From the NCBI GenBank assembly GCA_903869595.1, contig CAIPZV010000001.1, forward strand, positions 1-63,999: a stretch of 63,999 nucleotides of DNA, read 5' to 3'. The notes under the pieces are model-generated. The model saw nothing but the letters and a program-made list of their open reading frames with translations, did not search any database and was not told the DNA's origin. Both the position numbers and the translations under genes were made by a program. The stretch is from an uncultured beta proteobacterium. GTDB lineage: Bacteria > Pseudomonadota > Gammaproteobacteria > Burkholderiales > Burkholderiaceae_C. Below are positions 18,780-27,494 of the stretch, in pieces; the stretch's first letter is position 1, and each line of letters begins with the position of its first letter.

Positions 18780-19769
18780 ATGGACACCACATTCAATGCA
18801 CTGGTCGTTGACCAAATCGACGGCAAATCGGTTCCCGCGCTCAAGGAGCTGCATGTGTCGGACCTGCCTGCAGGCGAGGTGCTGGTCGCTATCGACTACT
18901 CCAGCATGAATTACAAAGACGCCATGGCCTTGTCCGGCCTGGGCAAGATCATCCGCAGCTTTCCCATGGTTCCAGGCATCGACTTTGCCGGCACGGTGGT
19001 GGACTCCACCAACCCGGCCTACCGCTCTGGCGACCATGTGGTGCTAACCGGCTGGAGCGTGGGCGAGCGCTACTGGGGCGGCTACAGCCAGATGGCGCGC
19101 GTCAAGGCCGATTGGCTGGTGCACCTGCCACCCTCCATGAGCAGCGAAAGCGCCATGGCGATTGGCACCGCAGGCCTCACCGCCATGTTGTGCGTCATGG
19201 CCCTGGAAGACGCGGGCGTCAAAAGCGGCAAGATTTTGGTGTCAGGCGCCAATGGCGGCGTGGGCAGCGTGGCGATCAGCCTGTTGGCGCGCCGGGGCTA
19301 TGAGGTGACCGCGCTGACGCAACGGCCCGACGAGAACCGCGATTACCTGATGGGCCTGGGCGCCGTGGACGTGATCGGCGGCCCCGAATGGAAAGAAAAA
19401 CCCGCCCCCCTGGGCACCCAGCGCTGGCAAGGTGCGGTCGATGTGGTGGGCGGCACGGTGCTGGCGCGCATGCTCAGCGAGATCGACTACGGCGGCGCAG
19501 TCGCCGCTTGCGGCCTGGCTGGTGGCTTCGGGCTGGACACCACAGTGATGCCCTTTATTTTGCGCGGTGTGCGCTTGTGGGGCGTGGACTCGGTGATGTG
19601 CCCCTTAGACAAACGCAATGCCGCCTGGGCGCGCTTGGCTGCTGAATTTCCCGCTGAGGCGCAATCGCAAATGCAACGCACCGTGGGCCTGAGCGAAGTG
19701 CCGGCGCAAGCCGCTGCCTTTATGGCCGGTACCTCACGCGGCCGCGTGGTGGTGGACGTGAACCGTTAA
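18780..19769 (+). CDS. acuI: Acrylyl-CoA reductase AcuI (YhdH family)
   Basis: AcuI is a zinc-independent medium-chain dehydrogenase that reduces acryloyl-CoA to propionyl-CoA with NADPH. The 329-residue product aligns with E. coli YhdH/AcuI along its length. Shared stretches include [75 protein letters not shown], the nucleotide-binding [11 protein letters not shown], and [17 protein letters not shown] lies just upstream of the start. In the operon it may remove acryloyl-CoA or a similar toxic enoyl-CoA. The family is firm; the natural substrate in this context is inference. Confidence 0.88.
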   Translation: MDTTFNALVVDQIDGKSVPALKELHVSDLPAGEVLVAIDYSSMNYKDAMALSGLGKIIRSFPMVPGIDFAGTVVDSTNPAYRSGDHVVLTGWSVGERYWGGYSQMARVKADWLVHLPPSMSSESAMAIGTAGLTAMLCVMALEDAGVKSGKILVSGANGGVGSVAISLLARRGYEVTALTQRPDENRDYLMGLGAVDVIGGPEWKEKPAPLGTQRWQGAVDVVGGTVLARMLSEIDYGGAVAACGLAGGFGLDTTVMPFILRGVRLWGVDSVMCPLDKRNAAWARLAAEFPAEAQSQMQRTVGLSEVPAQAAAFMAGTSRGRVVVDVNR

Positions 19770-19810
19770 ACCCTTTTTAAAAACCCACTCTCTCACAGAA
19801 GGACATTTTC

Positions 19811-20740
19811 ATGAGTGCCAACAAACTCCGTATCGGCTTCATTGGCTTAGGCGCTTTGGGCGAAGGCCTATGCAACAACTTGGTCAAAGCGGGCTACCCG
19901 GTGGTCGTGAACGACCTCAACAAAGACCTGGCCAAAGGCCTGCTGGCCGGTGGCGCTACCTGGTCGGACGATGTGGCGGGCACGTGCCGCAATGCGGATG
20001 TGGTCATTACCGTGTTGCCATCGCCCGCCGTGTCGCGCAAAGTGGTCGAAGGCGCGGGTGGCGTGTTTGAGAACCTGCAATCCGGCGGCACCTGGATTGA
20101 GATGAGTACCACCGATATGGAAGACTTGCTGCGCTTGTCGGAAGTGGCCAAGTCCAAAGGCATCACGGTGCTGGAATGCCCGGTCACGGGCGGCGTGCAT
20201 TTGGCCAATTCGGGCGAGATCACGGTGCTGGTGGGCGGCGAGCAATCTACCTTTGACCGGGTGCAGGACATCCTGTCCACCATGGGCGGCGAGATTATTT
20301 ATATGGGCAAGATGGGCAATGCCTCAGTGGTCAAAGTGGTGACCAATATGCTGGCTTTTATCCACCTGATTGCAGCCGGCGAAGCCATGATGCTGCCGGC
20401 CAAATACGGCGTCGATCCAGACGCCACCTACCGCGCTATCCGTGCCAGCTCGGGCAATAGCTTTGTGCATGAGACCGAATCCAAGCTGGTGCTCTCGGGC
20501 AGCTACAACGTCAAATTCACCATGGACTTGGCTTGCAAAGATTTGGGCCTGGTCAACGGCATCGCCGAAAAAATCGGCGTGCCATTAGAGCTGGGATCTA
20601 TGGCGCAACAAATTTTTAGGCGCGCACGCGGCCTGTACGGCAGCCAAGCGCAATCGCCCGAAGTGGTGCGCATGATCGAAGCGGCTTGCGGCCTGGAACT
20701 GCGCGCCCCCGGCTACCCGACCGAACTGGTCGCTGAATAA
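19811..20740 (+). CDS. NAD(P)-dependent beta-hydroxyacid dehydrogenase (3-hydroxyisobutyrate dehydrogenase family)
   Basis: The 309 residues show a Rossmann start (IGFIGLGALGEGLCNNLVKAGY), the substrate-binding CPVTGGVHLANSGEITVLVGG segment, and the catalytic lysine region GKMGNASVVKVVTNML. These proteins oxidise 3-hydroxyacids such as 3-hydroxyisobutyrate, tartronate semialdehyde (in reverse) or 3-hydroxypropionate. AAGGA precedes the ATG at a normal distance. It is 41 bp after acuI and 17 bp before the aldehyde dehydrogenase gene. The exact substrate is unknown. Confidence 0.88.
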   Translation: MSANKLRIGFIGLGALGEGLCNNLVKAGYPVVVNDLNKDLAKGLLAGGATWSDDVAGTCRNADVVITVLPSPAVSRKVVEGAGGVFENLQSGGTWIEMSTTDMEDLLRLSEVAKSKGITVLECPVTGGVHLANSGEITVLVGGEQSTFDRVQDILSTMGGEIIYMGKMGNASVVKVVTNMLAFIHLIAAGEAMMLPAKYGVDPDATYRAIRASSGNSFVHETESKLVLSGSYNVKFTMDLACKDLGLVNGIAEKIGVPLELGSMAQQIFRRARGLYGSQAQSPEVVRMIEAACGLELRAPGYPTELVAE

Positions 20741-20757
20741 TTCACGAAGGTTTTTTT

Positions 20758-22188
20758 ATGAGCACGCATTGCAATTTTTATATCGACGGCCAATGGGTGG
20801 AGCCTGCGGGCGCGCACACCGTACACGCAGCAGTGAGCCCTGGCGATGAATCGGTCGTCGGCCAGGTGATGATGGGCGGGCAAGAAGATGTGAACCGCGC
20901 CGTCATGGCCGCGCGCCACAGCTTCGACAGCTTTAGCCAAACCAGCTTAGCGCACCGCACCGCACTCTTAGAAAAACTGCAAGCCGTGTTTGAGCGCCGC
21001 TACGAAGAAATGGCCCGCGCCATCAGCCTGGAAATGGGCGCACCTTGGGACTGGGCTTACGACCAGCAAGCCGAGTGCGGCCCCGGCCATATCAAGGCCA
21101 CGCTGGCCGCGGCCAAAGACTTCCCCTGGGAAACGCGCAGCGGGGCCAATGCTGATCTGGTCTGCGAAGCCATTGGCGTGTGCGTGCTGATCACGCCCTG
21201 GAACTGGCCGCTCAACCAAATCGTCTCCAAGCTGGCGCCTGCGCTGTTGGCGGGTTGCACCGTGGTGCTCAAGCCCAGCGAATACGCGCCTTTGTCGGGC
21301 AAGTTGGTGGCCGAGTTTGTGCACGAGGCCGGCTATCCGGCGGGCGTGTTCAATATGCTGTACGGCGATGGCCCGCACATCGGCCCCCTGCTGAGCAGCC
21401 ACCCCGAGGTGGACTTTATTTCCTTCACCGGCTCTACCGCAGCGGGCATCTCGGTGGCCAAGCATGCCGCCGACACCGTCAAGCGGGTGGTGCAAGAGCT
21501 GGGTGGCAAATCGCCCAACATTATTTTTGCCGACAGCAAAGTGGACAAAGCGGTGCGCTTTAGCGTGAACAAATGCATGAGCAACACCGGCCAAAGCTGC
21601 AACGCGCCCACGCGCCTGTTGGTGGAGCGCAGCGTGTATGCCGAAGCTTTGCAACACGCCGCCGAGGCGGGCGCCAAAGTGCAAGTCATCCACAGCGCGG
21701 ACAAAGGCAAGGGCATCGGCCCGCTGGCCAGCAAGCGCCAGTGGGAGACAGTGCAGCGCTATATCCAAATCGGCATCGACGAAGGCGCGCGCTTGCTCTG
21801 CGGAGGCCTGGGCCGACCCGAGGGCATGGACAAAGGCTATTACGCCCGCCCCACGGTGTTTGGCGATGTGAACAACCAAATGCGTATTGCGCGTGAAGAA
21901 ATCTTCGGTCCGGTGCTGGTCATCATTCCTTTTGATACCGAAGAAGAAGCGATTGCCATTGCCAACGACACACCGTATGGCTTGGCCGCCTACATCCAGT
22001 GCGCTGACGTGCCGCGTGCCAAGCGCGTGGCGCGGCGTCTGCGGGCCGGCATGGTGTCCATCAACGGCCAAGGGCAGGACTACTGCTCGCCCTTTGGCGG
22101 CTACAAGCAAAGCGGCAATGGCCGTGAGTGGGGCCGCTTTGGTTTGCAGGACTATTTGGAATACAAAGTCATCAACTGCGCTAGCTAA
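20758..22188 (+). CDS. NAD(P)-dependent aldehyde dehydrogenase
   Basis: The 476-residue product is a class I-like aldehyde dehydrogenase. Typical elements are TPWNWPLNQIVSKLAPALLAG, VLKPSEYAPLS, FTGSTAAGISVAKHA, the general-base glutamate in ELGGKSPNII, and the nucleophilic cysteine in NTGQSCNAPTRL. The C-terminal FGGYKQSGNGREWG segment follows. GAAGG lies before the start. It could oxidise the aldehyde made by the GMC enzyme or a semialdehyde made by the hydroxyacid dehydrogenase in the same operon. Confidence 0.9.
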   Translation: MSTHCNFYIDGQWVEPAGAHTVHAAVSPGDESVVGQVMMGGQEDVNRAVMAARHSFDSFSQTSLAHRTALLEKLQAVFERRYEEMARAISLEMGAPWDWAYDQQAECGPGHIKATLAAAKDFPWETRSGANADLVCEAIGVCVLITPWNWPLNQIVSKLAPALLAGCTVVLKPSEYAPLSGKLVAEFVHEAGYPAGVFNMLYGDGPHIGPLLSSHPEVDFISFTGSTAAGISVAKHAADTVKRVVQELGGKSPNIIFADSKVDKAVRFSVNKCMSNTGQSCNAPTRLLVERSVYAEALQHAAEAGAKVQVIHSADKGKGIGPLASKRQWETVQRYIQIGIDEGARLLCGGLGRPEGMDKGYYARPTVFGDVNNQMRIAREEIFGPVLVIIPFDTEEEAIAIANDTPYGLAAYIQCADVPRAKRVARRLRAGMVSINGQGQDYCSPFGGYKQSGNGREWGRFGLQDYLEYKVINCAS

Positions 22189-22251
22189 GTCGCCTGTAAG
22201 TGCGCCCTTTTCGAGGGGCGCTCGGGCAACAACTAAAAAAACGGAGACCGC

Positions 22252-23442
22252 ATGAAAATCACCGACGTAAAAACCTTTGTCGTGGGCAACCCGCCGCCCG
22301 GCTTTGGCGGACGCTATTTTGTGTTCATCAAGCTCATCACCGACGAAGGCATCGAAGGCCTGGGCGAGGTCTACAACCTGCCCTACCACCCCAGCGTGGT
22401 GGAACACATGGTGCGCGATGTGGTGGAGCGTTGTGTGGTCGGCAAAGACCCCTATGACACCGAGCGCATCTGGCGCAGCGTCTATGGCAGCGGTTTTATC
22501 CACCGGCCCGATATCAGCACCATGGGCATCCTGAGCGCCATCGACATGGCCTGCTGGGACATTGTGGGCAAAGACGTCAACAAGCCGGTCTATAAATTGC
22601 TGGGCGGCCAGGTGCATGAAAAGCTGCGCAGCTACACCTATATCTACCCCAAAGACGGCGATAAAACCAATGTCTATGCCGACCCGGTGCTGGCCGCCGA
22701 GCGCGCTGCCGAATACCTGGCCATGGGCTTTACCGCCCTGAAATTTGACCCGGCGGGCCCTTACACCGTGTACGACGGGCGCCAGTTGTCGTTGACCGAG
22801 CTAGACCGGTCGGAAACCTTTTGCCGCATGCTGCGCGAAGCCGTGGGCACCCAAGCCGATTTGCTATTTGGCACGCACGGCCAAATGACGGCGGCGGGCG
22901 CCATCCGCCTGGCGCGGCGCCTGGAAAAATACGACCCGCTGTGGTTTGAGGAACCCATCCCGCCAGACAACCAGCGTGAAATGGGCAAAGTGGCACGCGG
23001 CACCACCATCCCCATAGCCTGCGGCGAACGCTTGGCTACCAAGTGGGAATTTCAGCGTGTGCTGGAAGAAGGCGCGGCAGCGATTTTCCAAATGAACCTG
23101 GGCCGCGTGGGCGGCATTTTGGAAGGCAAAAAAATCGCTGCCATGGCCGAAGCCTGCCATGTACAAATCGCCCCGCACCTGTACTGCGGCCCGGTGGTGG
23201 GCGCCGCCAATATCCAGCTGGCGACGTGCAGCCCCAACTTCCTGATCCAGGAAAGTATTTTGGACTGGAGCGGTTTTCACACCGAGATTCTCAAGAAGCC
23301 CATCCAATGGGAAAACGGCTACATCATCCCGCCCACCGCGCCCGGCCTGGGTGTGGAACTGGACGAAGACGTGGCCCGTGCGCATCCATATACGGGGACG
23401 ATGTTGCACCTGGATATGACGCACGAGCCTGCGGGGGTTTGA
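22252..23442 (+). CDS. Enolase-superfamily protein (mandelate racemase/galactonate-dehydratase-like)
   Basis: The 396-residue product has the enolase-superfamily layout: an N-terminal capping domain to about residue 125 and a C-terminal barrel. Seen are the KFDPAGP segment with K164, the acidic ligands E233/E234 (WFEEPIPP) and E259 (ACGERL), and the catalytic-type histidine H309 (IAPHLYCGP). At the position of the usual first metal-ligand aspartate the sequence reads LLFGTHGQ, with G207 where D is common and H209 following. Either the ligand is provided differently in this subgroup or activity is altered. It closes the operon; GGAG precedes the ATG. A sugar-acid dehydratase role is likely but unproven. 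Confidence 0.82.
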   Translation: MKITDVKTFVVGNPPPGFGGRYFVFIKLITDEGIEGLGEVYNLPYHPSVVEHMVRDVVERCVVGKDPYDTERIWRSVYGSGFIHRPDISTMGILSAIDMACWDIVGKDVNKPVYKLLGGQVHEKLRSYTYIYPKDGDKTNVYADPVLAAERAAEYLAMGFTALKFDPAGPYTVYDGRQLSLTELDRSETFCRMLREAVGTQADLLFGTHGQMTAAGAIRLARRLEKYDPLWFEEPIPPDNQREMGKVARGTTIPIACGERLATKWEFQRVLEEGAAAIFQMNLGRVGGILEGKKIAAMAEACHVQIAPHLYCGPVVGAANIQLATCSPNFLIQESILDWSGFHTEILKKPIQWENGYIIPPTAPGLGVELDEDVARAHPYTGTMLHLDMTHEPAGV

Positions 23443-23519
23443 GGGGGTAAGGCCAAGGCGCGAGCTTGGTGCTACCGCCTTAGCGTGCTCGTTCTCACAT
23501 AGCTGTAGGAAACGAAAAA

Positions 23520-23743
23520 TGCACAGAAAACTTGATGACGTTCTGGCGACATTACCCGCCAATCGATGCTCCAAAATCGATGGGCGTACCAAGGAAATGG
23601 CTACGCATAAAGATTTGCGCCCAGTTGCCGATCAGCGTGCGGTGCGCGCCTTAACCGAAGAACAAGCCGCGCTGGCTGTAAAAGCTTGGAATAACTTGCA
23701 CAAGGAAGGCGGCTCCTTCGCGGATGGGCATTCCACGCTTTAA
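23520..23743 (+). CDS. Small antitoxin-like ORF, possibly a chimeric remnant
   Basis: The frame encodes 74 residues from ATG 23,520. The first 30 (LDDVLATLPANRCSKIDGR, then KEMATHKDLR) resemble the N-terminus of XRE-type antitoxins, which normally continue into a helix-turn-helix. Here that domain is missing. The last 25 residues (EGGSFADGHSTL at the end) look like the tail of a different antitoxin class. No toxin gene is adjacent. I read it as two antitoxin fragments joined by deletion, possibly expressed, with low confidence. Confidence 0.35.
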
Positions 23744-24359
23744 GTGCACGAGCGGGTTCATGCAGTACTGACATCCAAAAGGCTGGTTCGTACCAAGTGC
23801 TTAGGGTTTGACTTTGCAGCAGTTTTTTTGATCTGGCGAAGTTGCACCAACTTCAAAGCGCCATCATCCGCCGGGTACGACGGCGACGCTTTGGTGGCCC
23901 GCTGAGACACGGGGAATTTCGATTCCAAGGCCTGGGTCAGTTTCATAATTTCAGCGATAGCAGCGTCATCATTCAGTTATTTGGCTGCGACGAATGAGAT
24001 CAATGGGGTTATGGCCTCTTTTGGCACAAGGTGTGTCACTTAGGTTTGGACGGCCGCCGAAGGGCTGCGCCGAAAAGCTAACCGGTTGCCCCAAAACCCA
24101 GGCAGCCAACTTAAACAAATTTTGCACAGCGCAAAAAAAGAAACCCCCAATGGTGCGCAGTACTTATGGGATGCGTTGGGGGTGTTGTGCTGCGAATTCT
24201 AATGCGCGCCACTTAGCGGCGTTAGGCCCTCTCTTGCCTAAAGACACTCCAATCCGAGGATCACTTCCACAAATGTCCTACCCCTGCCCCAACAACGGCC
24301 TATAAAGGCTAATCACTAAAAGTTAAGGGAAATCCGAAACTTCAGAGCAAAAAATTAGG
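23744..24359. other. 616 bases without a secure gene
   Basis: No open frame here is convincing. The minus-strand frame at 23,758-23,946 (62 codons) contains SYPADDGALKLVQL, which faintly resembles the end of IS256-family transposases, but the match is too short to call. The right half leads into the broken end of hsdS. Dead mobile-element or gene-end debris is the best description. Confidence 0.4.
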
Positions 24360-24584
24360 TCACCTTCCTACATTGGACAAATCGTAAAAGGGTGGGGTTA
24401 TAGAGCAAAGCTCTTTCCTACCAATATTTGTCCTTCTTGCTTGAAGATAGTTAATAGTTTGGTCGCGAATGCATTTTTGATTGAGTACACGTATGCCACC
24501 CGCTTCCGTATAGGCGGGTGTTATTCCTCGGCTTAGATAAAGGCAAGTGTCCGCGATAGTTAAGTGCTTGCGTTCACCCGCCAT
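24360..24584 (-). pseudogene. hsdS: Truncated type I restriction specificity subunit HsdS
   Basis: The 74 codons from ATG 24,584 include YLSRGITPAYTEAGGIRVLN and QKCIRDQTINYLQARR, the characteristic start of a target-recognition domain in HsdS. A complete HsdS has about 400 residues, so over 80% is missing and the last 25 residues no longer look like the family. The ATG overlaps the stop of the Abi-like gene by 11 bp, so translation was probably coupled. As it stands the product cannot recognise a bipartite DNA target. Confidence 0.75.
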
Positions 24585-25395
24585 AACCTACCCCCCGCCC
24601 ATTCCCTTGAACAATATCTATCCAAGGCCGCAAGCCCGCGCTTCGCAAATCTGTAAACCGGTCCACCGCATGCGCCATGTGCCGCAGCGACGGGTTGAGC
24701 CAACCCAATACATCGTGAATTTGCTGGTGGCGGCTGTCCAGGTCTTTCCAGTGGATGATGCGTTCGTGATGAAACACGTTGTTGCGTAGTTGTCGAATCT
24801 TTTCCAGATCGGCCTTTCGTTCTTTACGCCTATGCAATTTTTTGGGCATGTAGGGAAACACGCCTTTGATGCCCGTGGGTAAAAAGTCAGTGCGCTGTTC
24901 GTAATGGCTTTCAAATAAGCTCGTCCAAAATCCAAAATTGAGTTTGGAAATAACTCTGTCAGGTGTGACTGATTTTTTGTCTTCCATAATTTTTTGCTTG
25001 GCACGCGTGACTTCAGTTTGTGCCCAAGGCGTTAACGCAAAGTGCGGGCTGTCATACCAGTCTTGCCTTTGGTTCTGACTGGACAGTTCTAGGTGAATCG
25101 CGTTGCGCAAGCCGATTTCGCAAAAATGCAACGGTGCGTAAAGGCTTTCACACAAGGCCATGTTCAACAGGTAGCGCGCCATGGCCAAGCACTCTGGAGT
25201 GACTCCTTCACCGGCTTCTCCGGTGTAGGCGGCCATACGTTCTGGTGACACTGCTTTTTGAAATTCCTTAAAAAAAGCTGTCCCAAACTGCAAATTCTGT
25301 GTAGAATTTTTTCCGTTAGCCCCGGAACTCCCTCTCCCGCCCTTAGCGACGGTGACTGGAGCCGGGGTTTCTTCTTGGGCGGTCTCAGCGGCCAT
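24574..25395 (-). CDS. Abi-family protein with HEPN-type R-x4-H motif
   Basis: The product belongs to the Abi (abortive phage infection, AbiD/AbiF-like) family. I start it at ATG 25,395 (273 residues), where GGGAGATGG provides a binding site and the start overlaps the end of hsdM by 11 bp; the open frame extends further upstream inside hsdM. The first 30 residues are low-complexity. Family-like segments follow: [31 protein letters not shown], and near the C-terminus [14 protein letters not shown], which fits the HEPN ribonuclease motif R-x4-H. It sits between hsdM and the hsdS remnant on the same strand. RNA cleavage during infection is a family-based inference. Confidence 0.75.
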   Translation of the reverse strand: MAAETAQEETPAPVTVAKGGRGSSGANGKNSTQNLQFGTAFFKEFQKAVSPERMAAYTGEAGEGVTPECLAMARYLLNMALCESLYAPLHFCEIGLRNAIHLELSSQNQRQDWYDSPHFALTPWAQTEVTRAKQKIMEDKKSVTPDRVISKLNFGFWTSLFESHYEQRTDFLPTGIKGVFPYMPKKLHRRKERKADLEKIRQLRNNVFHHERIIHWKDLDSRHQQIHDVLGWLNPSLRHMAHAVDRFTDLRSAGLRPWIDIVQGNGRGVGYGG

Positions 25396-27042
25396 GACCC
25401 ATCTCCCGCCAATTCCCTCTGATCGTTTCTTCCAGCGCTGCCGACTCGGCAAACAGCGCTTCCAGCTCGGCCACCAGGCGGGGCATTTTTTCGTCAAAGG
25501 GTTCACCTTCGTCTTCCACTGCCTCCGCGCCGACGTAGCGCCCGGGTGTCAGCACATGGCCGTGGGCGGCGATGTCGGCGGCGCTGGCGCTTTTGCAAAA
25601 GCCGGGCAGGTCTTGGTAGGGCGTGGCCGGTTTGGCAGCACGCCAAGCGTGGTAGGTGCCAGTGATTTTGTGTAAATCGTCTTCGGTAAGTTCGCGGTGT
25701 ACCCGGTCGGTCAGCGTGCCCAGCTTGCGTGCGTCTATAAACAAGGTGTGGCCGCGTCTGTCGCGCAGGCCGCGTTTGCCATCTGCCTGTTTGTTTTTGC
25801 TGATGAACCACAGGCATACGGGTATTTGCGTGCTGTAAAAAAGCTGACCCGGCAAGGCCACCATGCAGTCCACCAAATCGGCTTCGATGATGGCGCGGCG
25901 TATCTCGCCTTCGCCCGATTGGTTAGACGACATGCTGCCATTGGCCAGCACAAAACCCGCCATGCCTTGTGGCGCCAAGTGGTAGATGAAGTGCTGTACC
26001 CACGCAAAGTTGGCATTGCCTTTGGGCGGCACACCGTATTGCCAGCGCACGTCGTCATCGCGGCGGTGCCAGTCGCTGTCGTTAAAAGGCGGGTTGGCCA
26101 GCACATAGTCGGCGCGCAAGTCCGGGTGCAGGTCGCGCTTGAAGCTGTCTTCTTGCGCTTCGCCAAAGTCGGCCTCAATGCCGCGAATGGCCAGGTTCAT
26201 GATGGCCAGTCTGCGCGTGGTGGCGTTGCTCTCTCTTGGCCGTAGATGCTGATGTCGCCCACTTTGCCGCCGTGGCTTTCGACAAATTTTTCAGACTGTA
26301 CAAACATGCCGCCTGAGCCGCAGGCCGGGTCGTAGATGCGGCCTTTGTAGGGTGCCAGCATTTCCACCAAACAGCGCACCACGCAACTGGGCGTGTAAAA
26401 CTGGCCGCCGTTTTTGCCCTCGGCGCTGGCAAAGCGGGTGAGGAAGTATTCGTACACACGGCCCAGCAAGTCCACCGAGCGATGGGTTTGCTCGCCCTCG
26501 GTGGCGGCGGCCAGCTCGATGGTGGCGATCAGGTCTATCAACTCACCTAGGCGCTGTTTGTCCAGCGCGGGGCGGGCGTAGTCTTTGGGCAGCACGCCTT
26601 TGAGGCGCGGGTTGTCGCGCTCGATGGCGACCATGGCATCGTCCACCAGTTTGCCGATGGAAGGCAGTTTGGCGCTGGCTTGCAAGTGGCTCCAGCGCGC
26701 CGCTTGCGGCACCCAAAACACGTTTTCAGCGCGGTATTCGTCAGCGTCCTCGGGGTTCGCCCCGGCATAGTCGCCAAGGCCTGCCAGCAGTTTGGCGCGG
26801 TGGGCCTCAAAGCTGTCAGAGATGTATTTCAAAAAGATGAGGCCAAGCACCACGTGCTTGTATTCCGCCGCATCCATGTTGTTGCGCAGCTTGTCGGCGG
26901 TGAGCCATAGCTTGGCTTCAAAGCCGATGGTGGCGCTGCTTTTGGCTGCGCCGTTACCAGAGCGTGTGGACGTGGTTCTGGATGCGCTGTTCCTGCTGAC
27001 TTCGCCAGCAGATTGCGCGGCGCTCCCGCGTGGGCGTGCCAT
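25385..27042 (-). pseudogene. hsdM: Type I DNA methyltransferase HsdM, split by a 2-bp frameshift
   Basis: HsdM transfers methyl groups to adenine in type I restriction-modification. The N-terminal half (ATG 27,042 to stop 26,197) has the HsdM helical domain and the AdoMet motif [10 protein letters not shown]. The C-terminal half (ATG 26,200 to 25,385) begins [13 protein letters not shown] and carries the catalytic NPPF motif. On the minus strand near 26,229 the run AGAGAGAG has one AG too many: removing it restores [20 protein letters not shown]. As written, the two halves overlap by ATGA, so a split protein could still be made by coupled restart. No hsdR is in the window. The frame upstream of 27,042 lacks family similarity. 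Confidence 0.88.
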
Positions 27043-27494
27043 TAAAAGTGGGTGCGGGTGTGACACCCCGCATAGCCGAATCGCTGCATCGCTTGCCTCC
27101 TGCTGACCGTGGTGGCGCGCTAGGGGCGTGCTCTTGGTTTGATTATGGTTTTGGCGACTATAGCAAAGCACATCGCTCAACCCTAGTGCCTTGCCATGGC
27201 CAGCGGCCTCGTATGGCGCACCTAGGTGATGGCATGCGGCCTATCAGCAGGAAGGCATTGCGCACTCCGCGCAAAACTGCTACCGCCAAAAAAGCAACAC
27301 ACCGCGCTTCCACGCGCAATTTATTTCGCACGACTCTGCTCACTGCGAAATCAATAAATTCAAAGGTTTGCTTCGAACTCCTAATGTTTAATCTTCGAAA
27401 AAACCGAATTTAACGATTTTTTATTTTATTGAAATTATTATGTTTTGTATTTCAATTAATACAATAAAAACAAATAAATTCGTTGGAGTTCACT
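27043..27494. promoter_or_regulatory. Intergenic region with inverted repeats and an AT-rich subtilase promoter zone
   Basis: These 452 bases hold no gene I can support. An imperfect inverted repeat lies at 27,318-27,330 and 27,344-27,360 (AATTTATTTCGCA against TGCGAAATCAATAAATT). From about 27,385 the sequence becomes strikingly AT-rich compared with the rest of the window. It contains a second inverted repeat with arms ATTGAAAT and ATTTCAAT near 27,429-27,457. The region ends with GGAG 6 bases before the subtilase ATG. It should include the subtilase promoter and possibly operator sites. Confidence 0.5.

Noticed and set aside
20968..22617. 549-codon minus-strand open frame opposite the aldehyde dehydrogenase gene
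   Set aside because: High-GC antisense shadow rich in His, Ala and Val with no family similarity; the plus-strand gene is clear.
23758..23946. Minus-strand 62-codon frame faintly like the C-terminus of an IS256-family transposase
   Set aside because: Only about 20 residues resemble the family, no terminal inverted repeats or other transposase parts are visible, and the upstream frame does not continue the similarity.
24200..24235. GCGTTAGGC with a nearby partly complementary stretch, like an integron attC site
   Set aside because: No matching RYYYAAC partner at the right distance, no second site and no integrase gene.
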